Positions 45,508 through 54,920 are shown, counted from the stretch's first letter. The stretch is 64,000 bases of DNA from Turritopsis dohrnii (GCA_027922465.2 BQMF02000777.1:54339-118338); one strand, 5' to 3'. Made by a program: numbers and translations. Notes: generated from the letters alone by a model not told the origin.

Positions 45508-46788
45508 TTATCGTCTAGTCACAAGGTATGTATAGATCAACCCTACAATCAGAGCCCATAAATTTTGACTTAACCAACCTACAACTTCTTTTGCTCTGTT
45601 CAATATCCATGATACGATAGACCCAATTATTCCTGGTAAAGCCTCTGCCGCTTTAGATGCTAATCTACCTAGAAGTGATGCTAACGCTTTGAGTTTATTT
45701 TTTATCCATTCCTTTGCATCGTCCTTTTTATCACCACCTTTGTCAGGATTTTGTGAAGAGCTTCCAGCTGCTGATCCTCCTGGTAACAAAGCTTCCACAA
45801 GAACACCGATAGCCATACCAAACGCTGTCAGAATGCTAACGATTGTTATACCTTGTTCACGGAATAGTGTTCGTATCCTTTCACCTAATGTGGTATCTTT
45901 GTCGAGGACTTTAGCAATGGTTTCTTTGATGCTCGTAACTTGACTGTTTAGTTTGCCTTTGAGAATATTAATGTTCTCTTTCCTAGCTTTCAACTCTTCA
46001 CGTAATCCCTCCATTCTCTCTTCAACCTCTTTTCGTTGTTCATCTGTGTATGTTGCATCATTTTCCATTTCTTCCAACTTGTTTTTCTGCTTATCGACAT
46101 GCTGTTCTATTCGAACCTTTTTTGCAACCTCTTCCTGAAGACCTCCTCGTATGTTTCTCAGCGCTTTATCCAACCCTAACAGCTCACGCACAGGATATTC
46201 AAATAGATCGCCGGTCTGAGTTGTTTCATGATCGACCGATTGTTGTCTAAGCGCTGAAATTAAATCTTCCGTACTGTTCACCACATCACCGGACATATCT
46301 TCCAACTCTACATCGGTTGCTGTTGTGATTTTAGATGTCGAAGGAAGGTCTTCTGCTATTTTGTTAAGTACAGCTGCCTGTCTGGCTGAAAATTTGCTCT
46401 TAGGTATATCATACCCTAAACTACGTAATCTGTTCTTACCTAATATGTCAGCTATAGTACCGGTAGCCCTTAGTCTTCCATTGTTTGTCAATGGTTTGCT
46501 ACCGTCTTTGTAGTATAATTCACCATCTCTAATTTCAAACTGATCGGTATATAACACCTCAGGTTTTGACCGGTATTTTTCAGATAATCTATCATACAAC
46601 CCTTCAACTAGTTCTTTCAAAACTCTAGTATGCAGACTGTGACCTCCAAATGATGTTTCTCGTTCACCTGACGTATGTATCTGTGCACCCGTACGGTCAC
46701 CGGTTGGTATGAGAGGAAACGTCTCATCGGTTGTCTCATCTGTCGTCATCCCATGTTCTCCAAAGGGGTCAATGTCAATGTCTGCCAT
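45508..46788 (-). CDS. Polinton coiled-coil membrane protein
   Basis: 426 aa. Acidic N-terminus; a middle region with YTDQFEIRDGELYYKDG and SKFSARQAAVLNKIAEDL; a long coiled coil at about 215-295 (KKVRIEQHVDKQKNKLEEME and following); a hydrophobic segment TIVSILTAFGMAIGVLVEAL near 315-335; a Gly/Ser/Lys linker; then amphipathic and hydrophobic stretches ending in LWALIVGLIYTYLVTRR. The C-terminal half, with GIIGSIVSWIL, is one I associate with large conserved Polinton proteins of cnidarians. Biochemical role unknown; a tail- or fibre-like or membrane-perturbing structural protein is possible. It is divergent from 46848 with a palindromic promoter between. Confidence 0.75.
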   Translation of the reverse strand: MADIDIDPFGEHGMTTDETTDETFPLIPTGDRTGAQIHTSGERETSFGGHSLHTRVLKELVEGLYDRLSEKYRSKPEVLYTDQFEIRDGELYYKDGSKPLTNNGRLRATGTIADILGKNRLRSLGYDIPKSKFSARQAAVLNKIAEDLPSTSKITTATDVELEDMSGDVVNSTEDLISALRQQSVDHETTQTGDLFEYPVRELLGLDKALRNIRGGLQEEVAKKVRIEQHVDKQKNKLEEMENDATYTDEQRKEVEERMEGLREELKARKENINILKGKLNSQVTSIKETIAKVLDKDTTLGERIRTLFREQGITIVSILTAFGMAIGVLVEALLPGGSAAGSSSQNPDKGGDKKDDAKEWIKNKLKALASLLGRLASKAAEALPGIIGSIVSWILNRAKEVVGWLSQNLWALIVGLIYTYLVTRR

Positions 46789-46847
46789 TTTATTTATTTA
46801 TTTAGAGGATAATTTATTATTAATTATGTTATAACATCCCTCTAAAT
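46789..46847. promoter_or_regulatory. Palindromic bidirectional promoter
   Basis: TTTAGAGGAT at 46801-46810 and ATCCCTCTAAA at 46836-46846 form an inverted pair. Each reads ATCC(C)TCTAAA towards the gene it faces, about 1-12 bp before the respective start region. The centre is AT-rich. A related TAATCCTCTA lies 17 bp before the start at 40208. Confidence 0.55.
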
Positions 46848-48877
46848 ATGAGTTTTAAAATTTATCCAAAACTACCCACTGCTCCTGAGGATTTGAATGA
46901 GCAGGAAAAGTTTAACGCAAGCGTAATAAATTCTGAGTTTGAAGAGTTGATAAAACTTAAGAACAAGTTTAGCATCAAGCTCAAGAGATACAACAAGGTG
47001 ATAGAACGATCGATGCTACTAAATGCTAGCTCAAGCGCTATAACCATTGGCTCTGGCATCGGTTCAATTGCAACAGGGGCTACTATTATCGGAATACCTA
47101 TTTCTGCAGGATTAGGTGGTGTAGCCTTAGCCGGCTCTATCTGTACCGGACTTACCACAGCTGTCATCAAAAGATATCAAAAGAAAGTAGAAAAAGTGAT
47201 AAAATTATATGATATTGTTACATCCTCAATTTCTGTCTTCGAAACAAGTATCTCACAGGCATTGAATGATGGGAGGATCAATTACAAAGAATTCCAGGTT
47301 TTGCAGGGAACATATGTGACGATTCGAGGGAAAATCACTACAAGCGATAATAGCGCTTTATACAAAGTGCTAATAGCGCTAAAAGAACAATGGGTTTTAG
47401 CGCTAATTTGTTCTTATTTACAAATGTAGTAACAATATTAGTGATAAATTTAGCGCTTGTAGTTTTATCATTATCACTATTATCGCTTATAAATATCGCT
47501 CTTTACGAAAAAGCGCTAAAGTTTAGCGATAAGTATTTGATTTATCACTAAATTATTCGTATAATAATGTTGGTTCAATTAATTATGTGAAACGGACAGA
47601 ATATCGAATGAGATGAAAGTGAAATCGTTAATATCATTAATATCCTCTAAGGGCACAGATTACCGTTATTATCGTCAAAAAGTTTTGTTCAAGTCTTTTG
47701 TTTATACAATTTCACATACCATGTGTTGTTTTATGAAGTTCTCAAATATCAGTGATTTAACTATTTTTTCGCCAAATAGCAATAAACACAAAACAAACTC
47801 GCTTGTTTTGACATGATAAACTCTGATGTTATGACTGAACAGACGAGCGGACATATTTCTCGAGAAATAAAAAGTTTCCGAAACGCTTTTTATTTTATTT
47901 GTTATTCCGGCACCTTCAGCACAAATCTGAAAGCCAATTTAAAATACTGTGTTATTCGATTTGGTAATGTATTATTTTGAAACATTTACAGGTAGCACCT
48001 GCATGGGTATTAAATTGAACTTAATTGACTGGTTCCTATATTCAGTTGGAGATTAAAGATACAGAAGTTAGTTCGAAAGCAACCACAAGTAGAAACCATC
48101 TGTGATAATTCTTTTTTTCTAGATTGTTCGATTGCCATTCTATAAGCTCTTGGGAGAAAACTTTTACAATATTAAAGACACATTACATTAAAAGTTTTTT
48201 CGATAGCAAAACCTTTATTATTATTCTTTCGAAAGACATTTCACTTGCACTGGGTGGAGATGTACCCTTAATTAAATTGATCACAACGTTTTTAGTGATC
48301 ATTATTGACTTCTGTCACTGCATCGATAATGTCTTTAGGTTCAATATTAGGATGAAGTATGAATGTAGGAAGACAAAAATAAAAACATTTTAACTTCGGC
48401 TTGACGAGTTGCGAAAGTTCTCTTTTGAAATACTCACTTTCGTTTAAATAAAATAACACCTGTTTCCTTCGGCTTTTCGTGAAGTTTATGTGAAAGATTG
48501 TCTGAAGGTTGTGTTGACACACACAAGTAAACTTACGTATAAAAAAGACGGAAAGATGAATAATATTTATGATGAATATATTAGCAACAAATTAATTATT
48601 CTTGAATAATTAATTAATTATTCTTGAAAGCGCTTTTTGTGCTGCTTATATTTATCGCTAAGTTCGTCAATGTTAGCGATAAATTTAGCGCTACTTCTCG
48701 ATGCGAGCGCTATTATCGCCTGTAGTGATTTTCCCTCGAATCGTCACATATTACAAAGCTTTAGAAAGACTCAGTTCTACAGATAGAAAGATGGAGACTG
48801 AAACCCAAAATCAATTTCAAAAAAGTTTGATGGTAGAACTTCAAAACCTGAAAAAATCCATAAACGAAAATGGTTAG
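46848..48877 (+). pseudogene. Small glycine-rich Polinton protein, split by a transposon
   Basis: The 5' part (46848-47315) encodes KIYPKLPTAPEDL, a charged helix, then a Gly/Ala-rich hydrophobic block (ITIGSGIGSIATGATIIGIP; about residues 65-105) and NDGRINYKEFQVLQG, a pattern I associate with a protein conserved in metazoan Polintons. A 1.43-kb TIR element (47316-48747) interrupts it, and the remaining 42 codons plus stop are found at 48752-48877 in the frame expected for exact excision. As written the product reads through into the transposon and ends at 47429 with an unrelated 37-residue tail. Function unknown; the glycine-rich block suggests a membrane-active protein. Confidence 0.72.
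47316..48747. mobile_element. Non-autonomous TIR transposon inside a Polinton gene
   Basis: The ends are GTGACGATTCGAGGGAAAAT followed by CACTACA(A/G)GCGATAATAGCGCT in inverted orientation, with ATAT repeated outside (47312-47315, 48748-48751). Several sub-terminal copies of TAGCGCTA and of TTAGCGATAAAT lie within about 250 bp of the left end and about 100 bp of the right end, resembling transposase-binding clusters. The interior has no transposase frame. I cannot name the family; the 4-bp duplication and sub-terminal repeats are its distinguishing features. Confidence 0.82.
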
Positions 48878-48984
48878 TAGGATGTGCGGTTATGTGCTCT
48901 TCAATTTGAAAAAGTGATTAATGAAAATGAAAATGAAACTGTTTTAAAGAAATGATCACAAGTATATATAGACAAAAAGAGACA

Positions 48985-49323
48985 ATGGAATTTCCAACAG
49001 TTTCAACATTTGAACAAAGCATGGAACAAATTATTCCGATCATAAAGTGGAGAGAGCTACCTGAAAATGTGATTTATTATGTTAAATCTATAGGTGAGAT
49101 AGACACACCTGCATCTGAATTTGGTTCTGGAAAAGCTATGTATGCAGAGGTCCAAGACATAACAGGAAAATTATATAAGACATGGTTGCCTGCAAGACTT
49201 TGCGTTGAATTGAAGGTTTATCTCTGGAGTAACAAAAAAGCGTTTATCAGACCGAAGGGACTCAAACAATCTGAAAAGAATCCTGAAAGACAATTCTTTT
49301 ATTATGACATTATGTGGTGCTAA
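48985..49323 (+). CDS. Small OB-fold-like Polinton protein (putative)
   Basis: 112 aa from the ATG at 48985 (context GACAATGG); an upstream in-frame ATG at 48952 would add 11 residues. After an N-terminal helix-like part come strands of the form VIYYVKSIGEI, KAMYAEVQDITGKLYKTWLP and KAFIRPKGLKQ, which recall a small OB-fold nucleic-acid-binding protein. This is a structural guess, not a recognised family match. It is convergent with the integrase gene, and a hairpin lies between the two stops. Confidence 0.5.
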   Translation: MEFPTVSTFEQSMEQIIPIIKWRELPENVIYYVKSIGEIDTPASEFGSGKAMYAEVQDITGKLYKTWLPARLCVELKVYLWSNKKAFIRPKGLKQSEKNPERQFFYYDIMWC

Positions 49324-49343
49324 ACCTCGTCGCTAGACGACTC

Positions 49344-49368
49344 ATCTTTACTTGTTTCTAGTAAAGAT
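49344..49368. terminator. 3' hairpin in a convergent gap
   Basis: ATCTTTACT, 7-nt loop TGTTTCT, AGTAAAGAT: a perfect 9-bp stem between the stops at 49323 and 49385. A smaller CGTC-GCTA-GACG hairpin lies just before it. Confidence 0.65.
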
Positions 49369-49384
49369 ACTTTGTATTTACGGT

Positions 49385-50353
49385 TCACCAACCTTGCACA
49401 TAATCAGGAGGTAGCTCTGTATCCTCAGGTATCAACATCAGCTCTTCTTTCACAAAAGATCGTTCAGGTCCATCTTGAAGGTAATACATTACACGGTTAC
49501 CTGGTTGATCTATTATCTCACTCAATCTATATGTCCTCTTTGACCATATTCTATCTGTTGCTCTTTTTCGATGGTCATCATGCTCATCACCCGGTTGCAA
49601 TAGATATCTATACAAACCATCTTGAGGTAGCTCTACTTCAGGTGGATAGCTCTCTCGTTTAGCGAGAATCACCTCTTTCAATTTGATGGCATCTTTCGGT
49701 TTCATACCGATCATCTGAGTCTTCGTATCGTTTAATCTACCCACAAGTTTATACAAATATTTGACCCATGTAGATGATGCCTTTTGCGAATCATTCAGTT
49801 CTTGAGCATCTTTTATTTTGAATAAATTTTCAGCAAGTATCTTGTTCAATGCCTCAACAAAAGCTGTATGGGTATGCTTATATTTTGTAGTTGCTCTTTT
49901 AATTTCAACATTATTCTTCTCCAACAATTTTGATACATCCGCTTTGAATTCTGAACCGTTATCACATTGAAATACTTTTGGATAAGTTAACGGTCCAACC
50001 TTGTAGATGTCTTTGATCATAGCGGCAACCTCTTTCGCTCTCTTAGTATTCAAAGGTCGGGCCACCTTATAGCGTGAAGCAACATCTACACCAGACAAAA
50101 TGTACTTGTATTTATTACCATACAACATATCACTAGGCATATACAATATATCAAATTGATGAATTTCATTCGGTTTAGTTACCTCATAATGTGGACGTTC
50201 GATCCTTTTCGGTGCCGGTAGATGTACCTGCCACAAAGCTTGTTTTGATAACCACTTCTTAATTTCCTTCAGTTTGAAACCAAATCCTCTTAGATTGCGA
50301 ACAGCCTTTTGTCCTTTCCATAAGTTTTGAGGTTGATAGTAAATTTCTTGAAG
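49385..50353 (-). CDS. Polinton rve-family (retroviral-type) integrase, 5' end frameshifted
   Basis: The open frame reads from LQEIYYQPQNLWKGQ (50353 downwards) to DYVQGW. It carries the DDE triad in FDILYMP, FQCDNGSEF and AFVEALNK, and a C-terminal chromo-like/SH3-like part with TYRLSEIIDQPGNRVMYYLQ. Integrases of this type insert Polintons and make the short target duplication. The frame has no ATG at its head: an in-frame TAA directly precedes it, while a suitable ATG at 50365-50367 lies in another frame, 14 nt upstream of the first conserved codon. A small indel near 50353-50358 therefore probably separates the start from the body. A TTG at 50236 could only start a shorter form lacking the N-terminal domain. 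Confidence 0.85.
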   Translation of the reverse strand, partial: LQEIYYQPQNLWKGQKAVRNLRGFGFKLKEIKKWLSKQALWQVHLPAPKRIERPHYEVTKPNEIHQFDILYMPSDMLYGNKYKYILSGVDVASRYKVARPLNTKRAKEVAAMIKDIYKVGPLTYPKVFQCDNGSEFKADVSKLLEKNNVEIKRATTKYKHTHTAFVEALNKILAENLFKIKDAQELNDSQKASSTWVKYLYKLVGRLNDTKTQMIGMKPKDAIKLKEVILAKRESYPPEVELPQDGLYRYLLQPGDEHDDHRKRATDRIWSKRTYRLSEIIDQPGNRVMYYLQDGPERSFVKEELMLIPEDTELPPDYVQGW

Positions 50354-50468
50354 TTAGAGTTTGACATCTTTTATTTTTACATATTTTATTATTTTATTAC
50401 GATATAACATGTGACAAAACAAACAAAAGTGGCTTAAAAGTTTTATCTCTTTTATATAAAGAATAAAC

Positions 50469-50771
50469 ATGACCGACAAAACAGAATCAGATTACCGATC
50501 AATGGGTTTTAATGCGTTACGAGCATTATGTACGTCACGAAAAATTAAATATGTTAACCAAATGAGTAAAGCTAAAATGCTCGAGGTACTTGAAAAGAAT
50601 GATAAGGATCCATTGTTTCTTTGTGATCCTGAAATGAAACAATTATTTTATACACGCTATTCAAACTGGATAAGAAACAACGAAGAAAAATATCAAAGGT
50701 ATCGAGAGAGCCAATACGAGAAGAGAAGGATGGCTCGCAAACAAAATAGATTGGCTCGTTCATCCTTGTAG
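50469..50771 (+). CDS. Small basic protein with SAP-like N-terminus
   Basis: 100 aa. Residues about 12-43 (MGFNALRALCTSRKIKYVNQ then KAKMLEVLEK) fit a SAP-type helix-extended-helix DNA-binding motif. The C-terminal third is strongly basic (RYRESQYEKRRMARKQNR). It could bind or condense the element's DNA, or act in replication with the polymerase, which also begins with a SAP-like motif. It follows the integrase in divergent orientation and ends before a strong hairpin. No specific family recognised. Confidence 0.55.
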   Translation: MTDKTESDYRSMGFNALRALCTSRKIKYVNQMSKAKMLEVLEKNDKDPLFLCDPEMKQLFYTRYSNWIRNNEEKYQRYRESQYEKRRMARKQNRLARSSL

Positions 50772-50782
50772 AGGTTGTTTTT

Positions 50783-50809
50783 TTTTGTTACTTAAATCGA
50801 GTAACAAAA
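50783..50809. terminator. 3' hairpin after the SAP-like gene
   Basis: TTTTGTTACT, 7-nt loop TAAATCG, AGTAACAAAA: a perfect 10-bp stem 12 bp after the stop, with the same GTTAC/GTAAC core as two other hairpins of the element. Confidence 0.7.
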
Positions 50810-50916
50810 GTTACCTAGAGGGTTTGAGTCGTTTGATGATTGAAAAAAATGATATTTCAAAATGAGTTAAAGCAATCATGATCAATTAAATATTACACAA
50901 ATAATAATTATACAAC

Positions 50917-53900
50917 ATGACTTCACGAAATACTGTTGTTGAATTAAAAGCTATCGCGAGAGAGCGTGGCATACCCGGCTACTCAAGACTCAGAAAGGCT
51001 GGATTGATTGAATTAATAGCAAACCCACCTGGTTTTGTTATAAGACCAATGAGGAATGGTCAACCTGTTCGACCTGTTCCACCACCGAGACCTACTAGGT
51101 TTAACCGACCTGTTTCAACACCAAGACCTGTTCCAATTATTCCTACCCAACAAGATATGGATTTGTTTGAGCAGCAAGAAATGGCAAAAAATAGACCTCA
51201 GGTAAAAAGCAAGTTGGATGAGTTGAAGGAGTGGTTGGTAAGTCATACACCTAAACCTATTCGTGAGAAAGTGAGTAGCGCTTTCAGAGAGATGAAGAAG
51301 AAGATTCTCAATCTCTACAAGAGGAAGAATGATGAAAAATTAGTGAAACCAAAACCAAAAGCGTTTGTCCCCATTGAAACGGCGTTTGAGGGTTCTTACA
51401 AAAGGTTCAAGATAAACTCAGATGGAAAAAAGGATGTTGATTCGTTTCTCGAAAAGGTTCGACCCATTTTAAGTGATCTGATTATGAGAGAACTCAAAAA
51501 CAAAAAATCAATAAAAATTCAAGCAACTGTATGGATCAAATGGAGAAAGGAGGATTTATCCAATCCTGAAGCAACAATCTACGTCGATAAGGCGTTCAAT
51601 AGCAATATGGAAACAATTCACAATGAAAGCGATATATCTGATGTTATTAATAAGATGTTCAATAAGATAATCGAACAGGTTGAAAACCCTGCGTTACCTC
51701 AATCCGGTTTTGTTATCGATAAGATTTTAAATATTGATGTAGACTTTCACAAGCTAAAATTAACGAGAGGAGGCTCTTACTTACCGCTACCTAAGAATTT
51801 CAGTGGTAAGTATTCGATAATCAATCCGCATAACGAAGATGATGAAGAGTGCTTCAAATGGGCTGTTACTGCTGCTCTCAATCATGATAAGATTAAGAAA
51901 AATCCACAAAGGATAATGAATCTCAAGAAACATGTTGATAAATATAATTGGAAGGGTTTATCGTTTCCAATGGCGCTAAATAAAATAGATTTGTTTGAGA
52001 GGAGGAACCCTGATATCGCTGTGCATGTTTTAACAAAAGACGAGAAAGAAGGTATCTATATGTGTCGTAAGTCGAAGCATCTTGATCGCAAAGAAACGGT
52101 TGTTTTGTTTTTACTATGTGAAGAGGAAAAGAGACATTATATAGCTGTAAAGAACTTGAGCGGTGTCTTGAGCAAGGTCAACTCGAAACATGAACATAAG
52201 GAGCATTATTGTTTGAATTGTCTCAATGGATTCTCAAGTGAGAAAACTAGAAATGAACACTTTCAATATTGTAAAAATAATGATGTTGCTAAGACTGAGA
52301 TGCCAAATGAGGGTAGCACCGTTAAATTTCATGACGGTCAGTACCAGCTCAAAGCTCCTTTCATAATGTATGCTGATTTCGAAGCTTTGTCAAAAGAGGT
52401 TTGTAAAGAACCGCGTAGCGTTATTGGATCATCCACTGAAAAGGTTGGTATACATATCCCCACAGGCTTCTGTTGTTATAGCAAATTTGCTCATGGTGAA
52501 GTTTCAGATCCTCTAACGCTTTATCGAGGTGAAGACTGTGTTTTACGTTTTGTAGATCATGCGGTAGGTGAAGTGAAAAGGCTATACAATATGTGTCCTA
52601 AACAGAGAATGCGAGACCTCACATATGAAGAGGAACGGGGATTTATCGATTCTGATAAATGTCACATATGTATGAAAGAATTTGAAAAAGATAACATTAA
52701 GGTTAGAGATCACTGTCATTTTACTGGTAAATTTCGTGGAGCTGCACATCAGTCTTGTAATCTCCGTTACAAAGTGCCTAAATACATCCCGATCGTCTTT
52801 CACAATCTAAGCGGATATGATGCTCATCTATTTATCAAAGAACTAGCCAAACAGTATGGAGATGAAGGGATTGCCGTCATCGCTGAAAACAAAGAAAAAT
52901 ATATCTCTTTCTCATTGGATGTTAAGGTTGGTGAATATACTGATAAAAATGGGGAGACTAGGGTTCAAAAGATACAGTTGAGATTCATCGATAGTGTGCG
53001 TTTCATGGCCAGTAGTCTGGATAACTTGGTAAACAATCTATCTGACGATCAGTGTAAAAACCTTCGAAAATTCTTCAAGGGTGATGATCAATTCAAACTA
53101 TTGAGAAGAAAAGGAGTTTATCCTTATGAATACATTGATTCTTTTGATAAGTTTAATGAAACTAAGCTCCCACCGAAAGATGCTTTTTACAGCAAGTTGA
53201 ACATGAAAGGTATCAGTGATGCTGATTATACGCATGCACAGAAGGTGTGGAAACACATGAAAAATAAAAATATGGGTGCGTATCATGATCTCTACCTCAA
53301 GACAGACGTTCTATTGCTTGCTGATGTTTTTGAGACTTTTAGGGAAACATGCATAACAAACTATAAATTGGATCCTGCACATTTTTACACTGCTCCAGGA
53401 TTAGCTTGGCAAGCATGTTTGAAAAAGACAGAGGTTGAGCTGGATCTGTTGTCAGATATGGATATGTTTCTGTTCGTAGAGCAAGGTATTAGAGGAGGTC
53501 TCTGTCAGGCTGTTCATAGACATGCTAAAGCTAATAACAAGTATATGGATGCTAAATATAAGAAGACTGAAGAAAGTAGCTATCTCCAATATCTTGATGC
53601 AAATAATCTATACGGATGGGCTATGATTCAGAAGCTACCGACAGGGAATTTCAAGTGGGTAGATGCTAATAAATTTACCGCTGAATTCATTTCAAAGTTG
53701 GCTGAGAAAGACAATAGATATGGTTATCTTCTTGAAGTTGATGTGAACTATCCTCAGGAGCTTCATGATTCACATAACGATCTTCCGTTTATGCCTGAGA
53801 GAAAGAAGATCAATGGTGTAGAAAAGCTAACTCCATGTCTTTCAGACAAGAAGAACTATACTATTCATATCCGTGCACTTGATCAAGCGCTGAAGCATGG

Positions 53901-54804
53901 TCTTGTTCTTGAGAAGGTTCATAGAGTACTGAGATTTAGGCAAAGCGCATGGTTGAAGCCGTACATCGATTTCAACACCAATTTGCGTACCAAATCAAAG
54001 AATGACTTTGAAAAGGACTTTTTCAAGCTCATGAACAATTCAGTCTTTGGTAAAACTATGGAGAATCAACGTAAACATAAAGACATACGCTTGGCTACCA
54101 AGAAAGAACAATATGAGAAGCTGGTGATGAAACCTAATTTCAAGGGTAGTATCTGTTTCAGCGAACATTTGATGGCTGCTGAAATGCAAAAGATCAAACT
54201 CGTATTGAACAAGCCGATCTATCTGGGACCTACAGTTCTTGATTTGTCAAAGACGATTATGTACGAGTTTCACTGTGACTATATGAGACCAAAATATGGT
54301 GACAATCTAAAGCTCTGCTATATGGATACAGACAGCTTTGTCTATCACATCAAAACCGACGACTTTTACAAAGATATCGCCGATGATGTAGCTTTGAGAT
54401 TCGACACTTCAGCGTACGATGAGAAAGATAACAGACCTTTACCTATAGGTTTGAATAAGAAAGTCATTGGTCTAATGAAAGATGAGTTGGGTGGTAAGAT
54501 AATGACAGAGTTTGTTGCTCTAAGAGCAAAGACCTATGCATATAAACAGCTAGACGGAAAAGAAGACAAGAAGTGCAAGGGAGTCAAGAAGTGCGTAGTA
54601 AAGAAGACCATGGGGTTTGATGATTACAAGAGATGCTTGTTCGATGGTAAGAATGTTTACAGAGAACAGATGACCTTTCAATCGATTAAGCATGATGTTC
54701 ACACTATAAAAACAAACAAACTCGCTCTCAATGCGGATGATGACAAAAGAATTATCGTCGATGGTATTAGAACATTAGCGAGAGGACACTACAAGATACA
54801 ATAA
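50917..54804 (+). CDS. Protein-primed family B DNA polymerase
   Basis: 1295 aa, fully open. Residues about 7-38 (VVELKAIARERGIPGYSRLR and following) are SAP/Rho-N-like, then a Pro/Arg-rich linker. Around 300-460 is the conserved N-terminal region with NPHNEDDEECFKWAV and a CLNCLNGFSSEKTRNEH zinc motif. Exo I is YADFEAL (D487, E489). Next comes a CHIC...DHCHFTG...AAHQSCN zinc/HNH-like module (about 582-614). Polymerase motif A is LDANNLYGW (D894), motif B LMNNSVFGKTME (about 1037-1049), motif C YMDTDS (D1137, D1139), and KTY is at 1205-1207. Such enzymes copy linear genomes from a terminal protein, using the TIRs as origins. It is the best preserved gene of the element and is followed by a 7-bp repeat. 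Confidence 0.95.
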   Translation: MTSRNTVVELKAIARERGIPGYSRLRKAGLIELIANPPGFVIRPMRNGQPVRPVPPPRPTRFNRPVSTPRPVPIIPTQQDMDLFEQQEMAKNRPQVKSKLDELKEWLVSHTPKPIREKVSSAFREMKKKILNLYKRKNDEKLVKPKPKAFVPIETAFEGSYKRFKINSDGKKDVDSFLEKVRPILSDLIMRELKNKKSIKIQATVWIKWRKEDLSNPEATIYVDKAFNSNMETIHNESDISDVINKMFNKIIEQVENPALPQSGFVIDKILNIDVDFHKLKLTRGGSYLPLPKNFSGKYSIINPHNEDDEECFKWAVTAALNHDKIKKNPQRIMNLKKHVDKYNWKGLSFPMALNKIDLFERRNPDIAVHVLTKDEKEGIYMCRKSKHLDRKETVVLFLLCEEEKRHYIAVKNLSGVLSKVNSKHEHKEHYCLNCLNGFSSEKTRNEHFQYCKNNDVAKTEMPNEGSTVKFHDGQYQLKAPFIMYADFEALSKEVCKEPRSVIGSSTEKVGIHIPTGFCCYSKFAHGEVSDPLTLYRGEDCVLRFVDHAVGEVKRLYNMCPKQRMRDLTYEEERGFIDSDKCHICMKEFEKDNIKVRDHCHFTGKFRGAAHQSCNLRYKVPKYIPIVFHNLSGYDAHLFIKELAKQYGDEGIAVIAENKEKYISFSLDVKVGEYTDKNGETRVQKIQLRFIDSVRFMASSLDNLVNNLSDDQCKNLRKFFKGDDQFKLLRRKGVYPYEYIDSFDKFNETKLPPKDAFYSKLNMKGISDADYTHAQKVWKHMKNKNMGAYHDLYLKTDVLLLADVFETFRETCITNYKLDPAHFYTAPGLAWQACLKKTEVELDLLSDMDMFLFVEQGIRGGLCQAVHRHAKANNKYMDAKYKKTEESSYLQYLDANNLYGWAMIQKLPTGNFKWVDANKFTAEFISKLAEKDNRYGYLLEVDVNYPQELHDSHNDLPFMPERKKINGVEKLTPCLSDKKNYTIHIRALDQALKHGLVLEKVHRVLRFRQSAWLKPYIDFNTNLRTKSKNDFEKDFFKLMNNSVFGKTMENQRKHKDIRLATKKEQYEKLVMKPNFKGSICFSEHLMAAEMQKIKLVLNKPIYLGPTVLDLSKTIMYEFHCDYMRPKYGDNLKLCYMDTDSFVYHIKTDDFYKDIADDVALRFDTSAYDEKDNRPLPIGLNKKVIGLMKDELGGKIMTEFVALRAKTYAYKQLDGKEDKKCKGVKKCVVKKTMGFDDYKRCLFDGKNVYREQMTFQSIKHDVHTIKTNKLALNADDDKRIIVDGIRTLARGHYKIQ

Positions 54805-54812
54805 GATAACAA

Positions 54813-54846
54813 AGAGGTAAGAGGTAAGAGGTAAGAGGTAAGAGGT
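54813..54846 (+). repeat. 7-bp tandem repeat (AGAGGTA)n and an A/C-rich tract
   Basis: Five copies of AGAGGTA just after the polymerase stop, followed by an (AAAAC)n tract to about 54900. No hairpin is seen here, unlike after other genes. Confidence 0.9.
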
Positions 54847-54864
54847 AAAAAAAACAAACAAACA

Positions 54865-54895
<31 letters not shown>

Positions 54896-54920
54896 TAAAA
54901 ACAAGATAAACGAATTATAC

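Noticed and set aside
46862..47170. 102-codon open frame antisense to the glycine-rich Polinton gene
   Set aside because: It is the shadow of the coding frame on the other strand; the plus-strand gene is the one with recognisable content.
48124..48522. Open frames inside the 1.43-kb transposon
   Set aside because: Short, overlapping on both strands and without transposase motifs; the element looks non-autonomous.
54815..54900. Repeat tract after polB as a replication origin
   Set aside because: Protein-primed Polintons are expected to start at the TIR ends; the tract looks like simple minisatellite growth, so an origin is not claimed.
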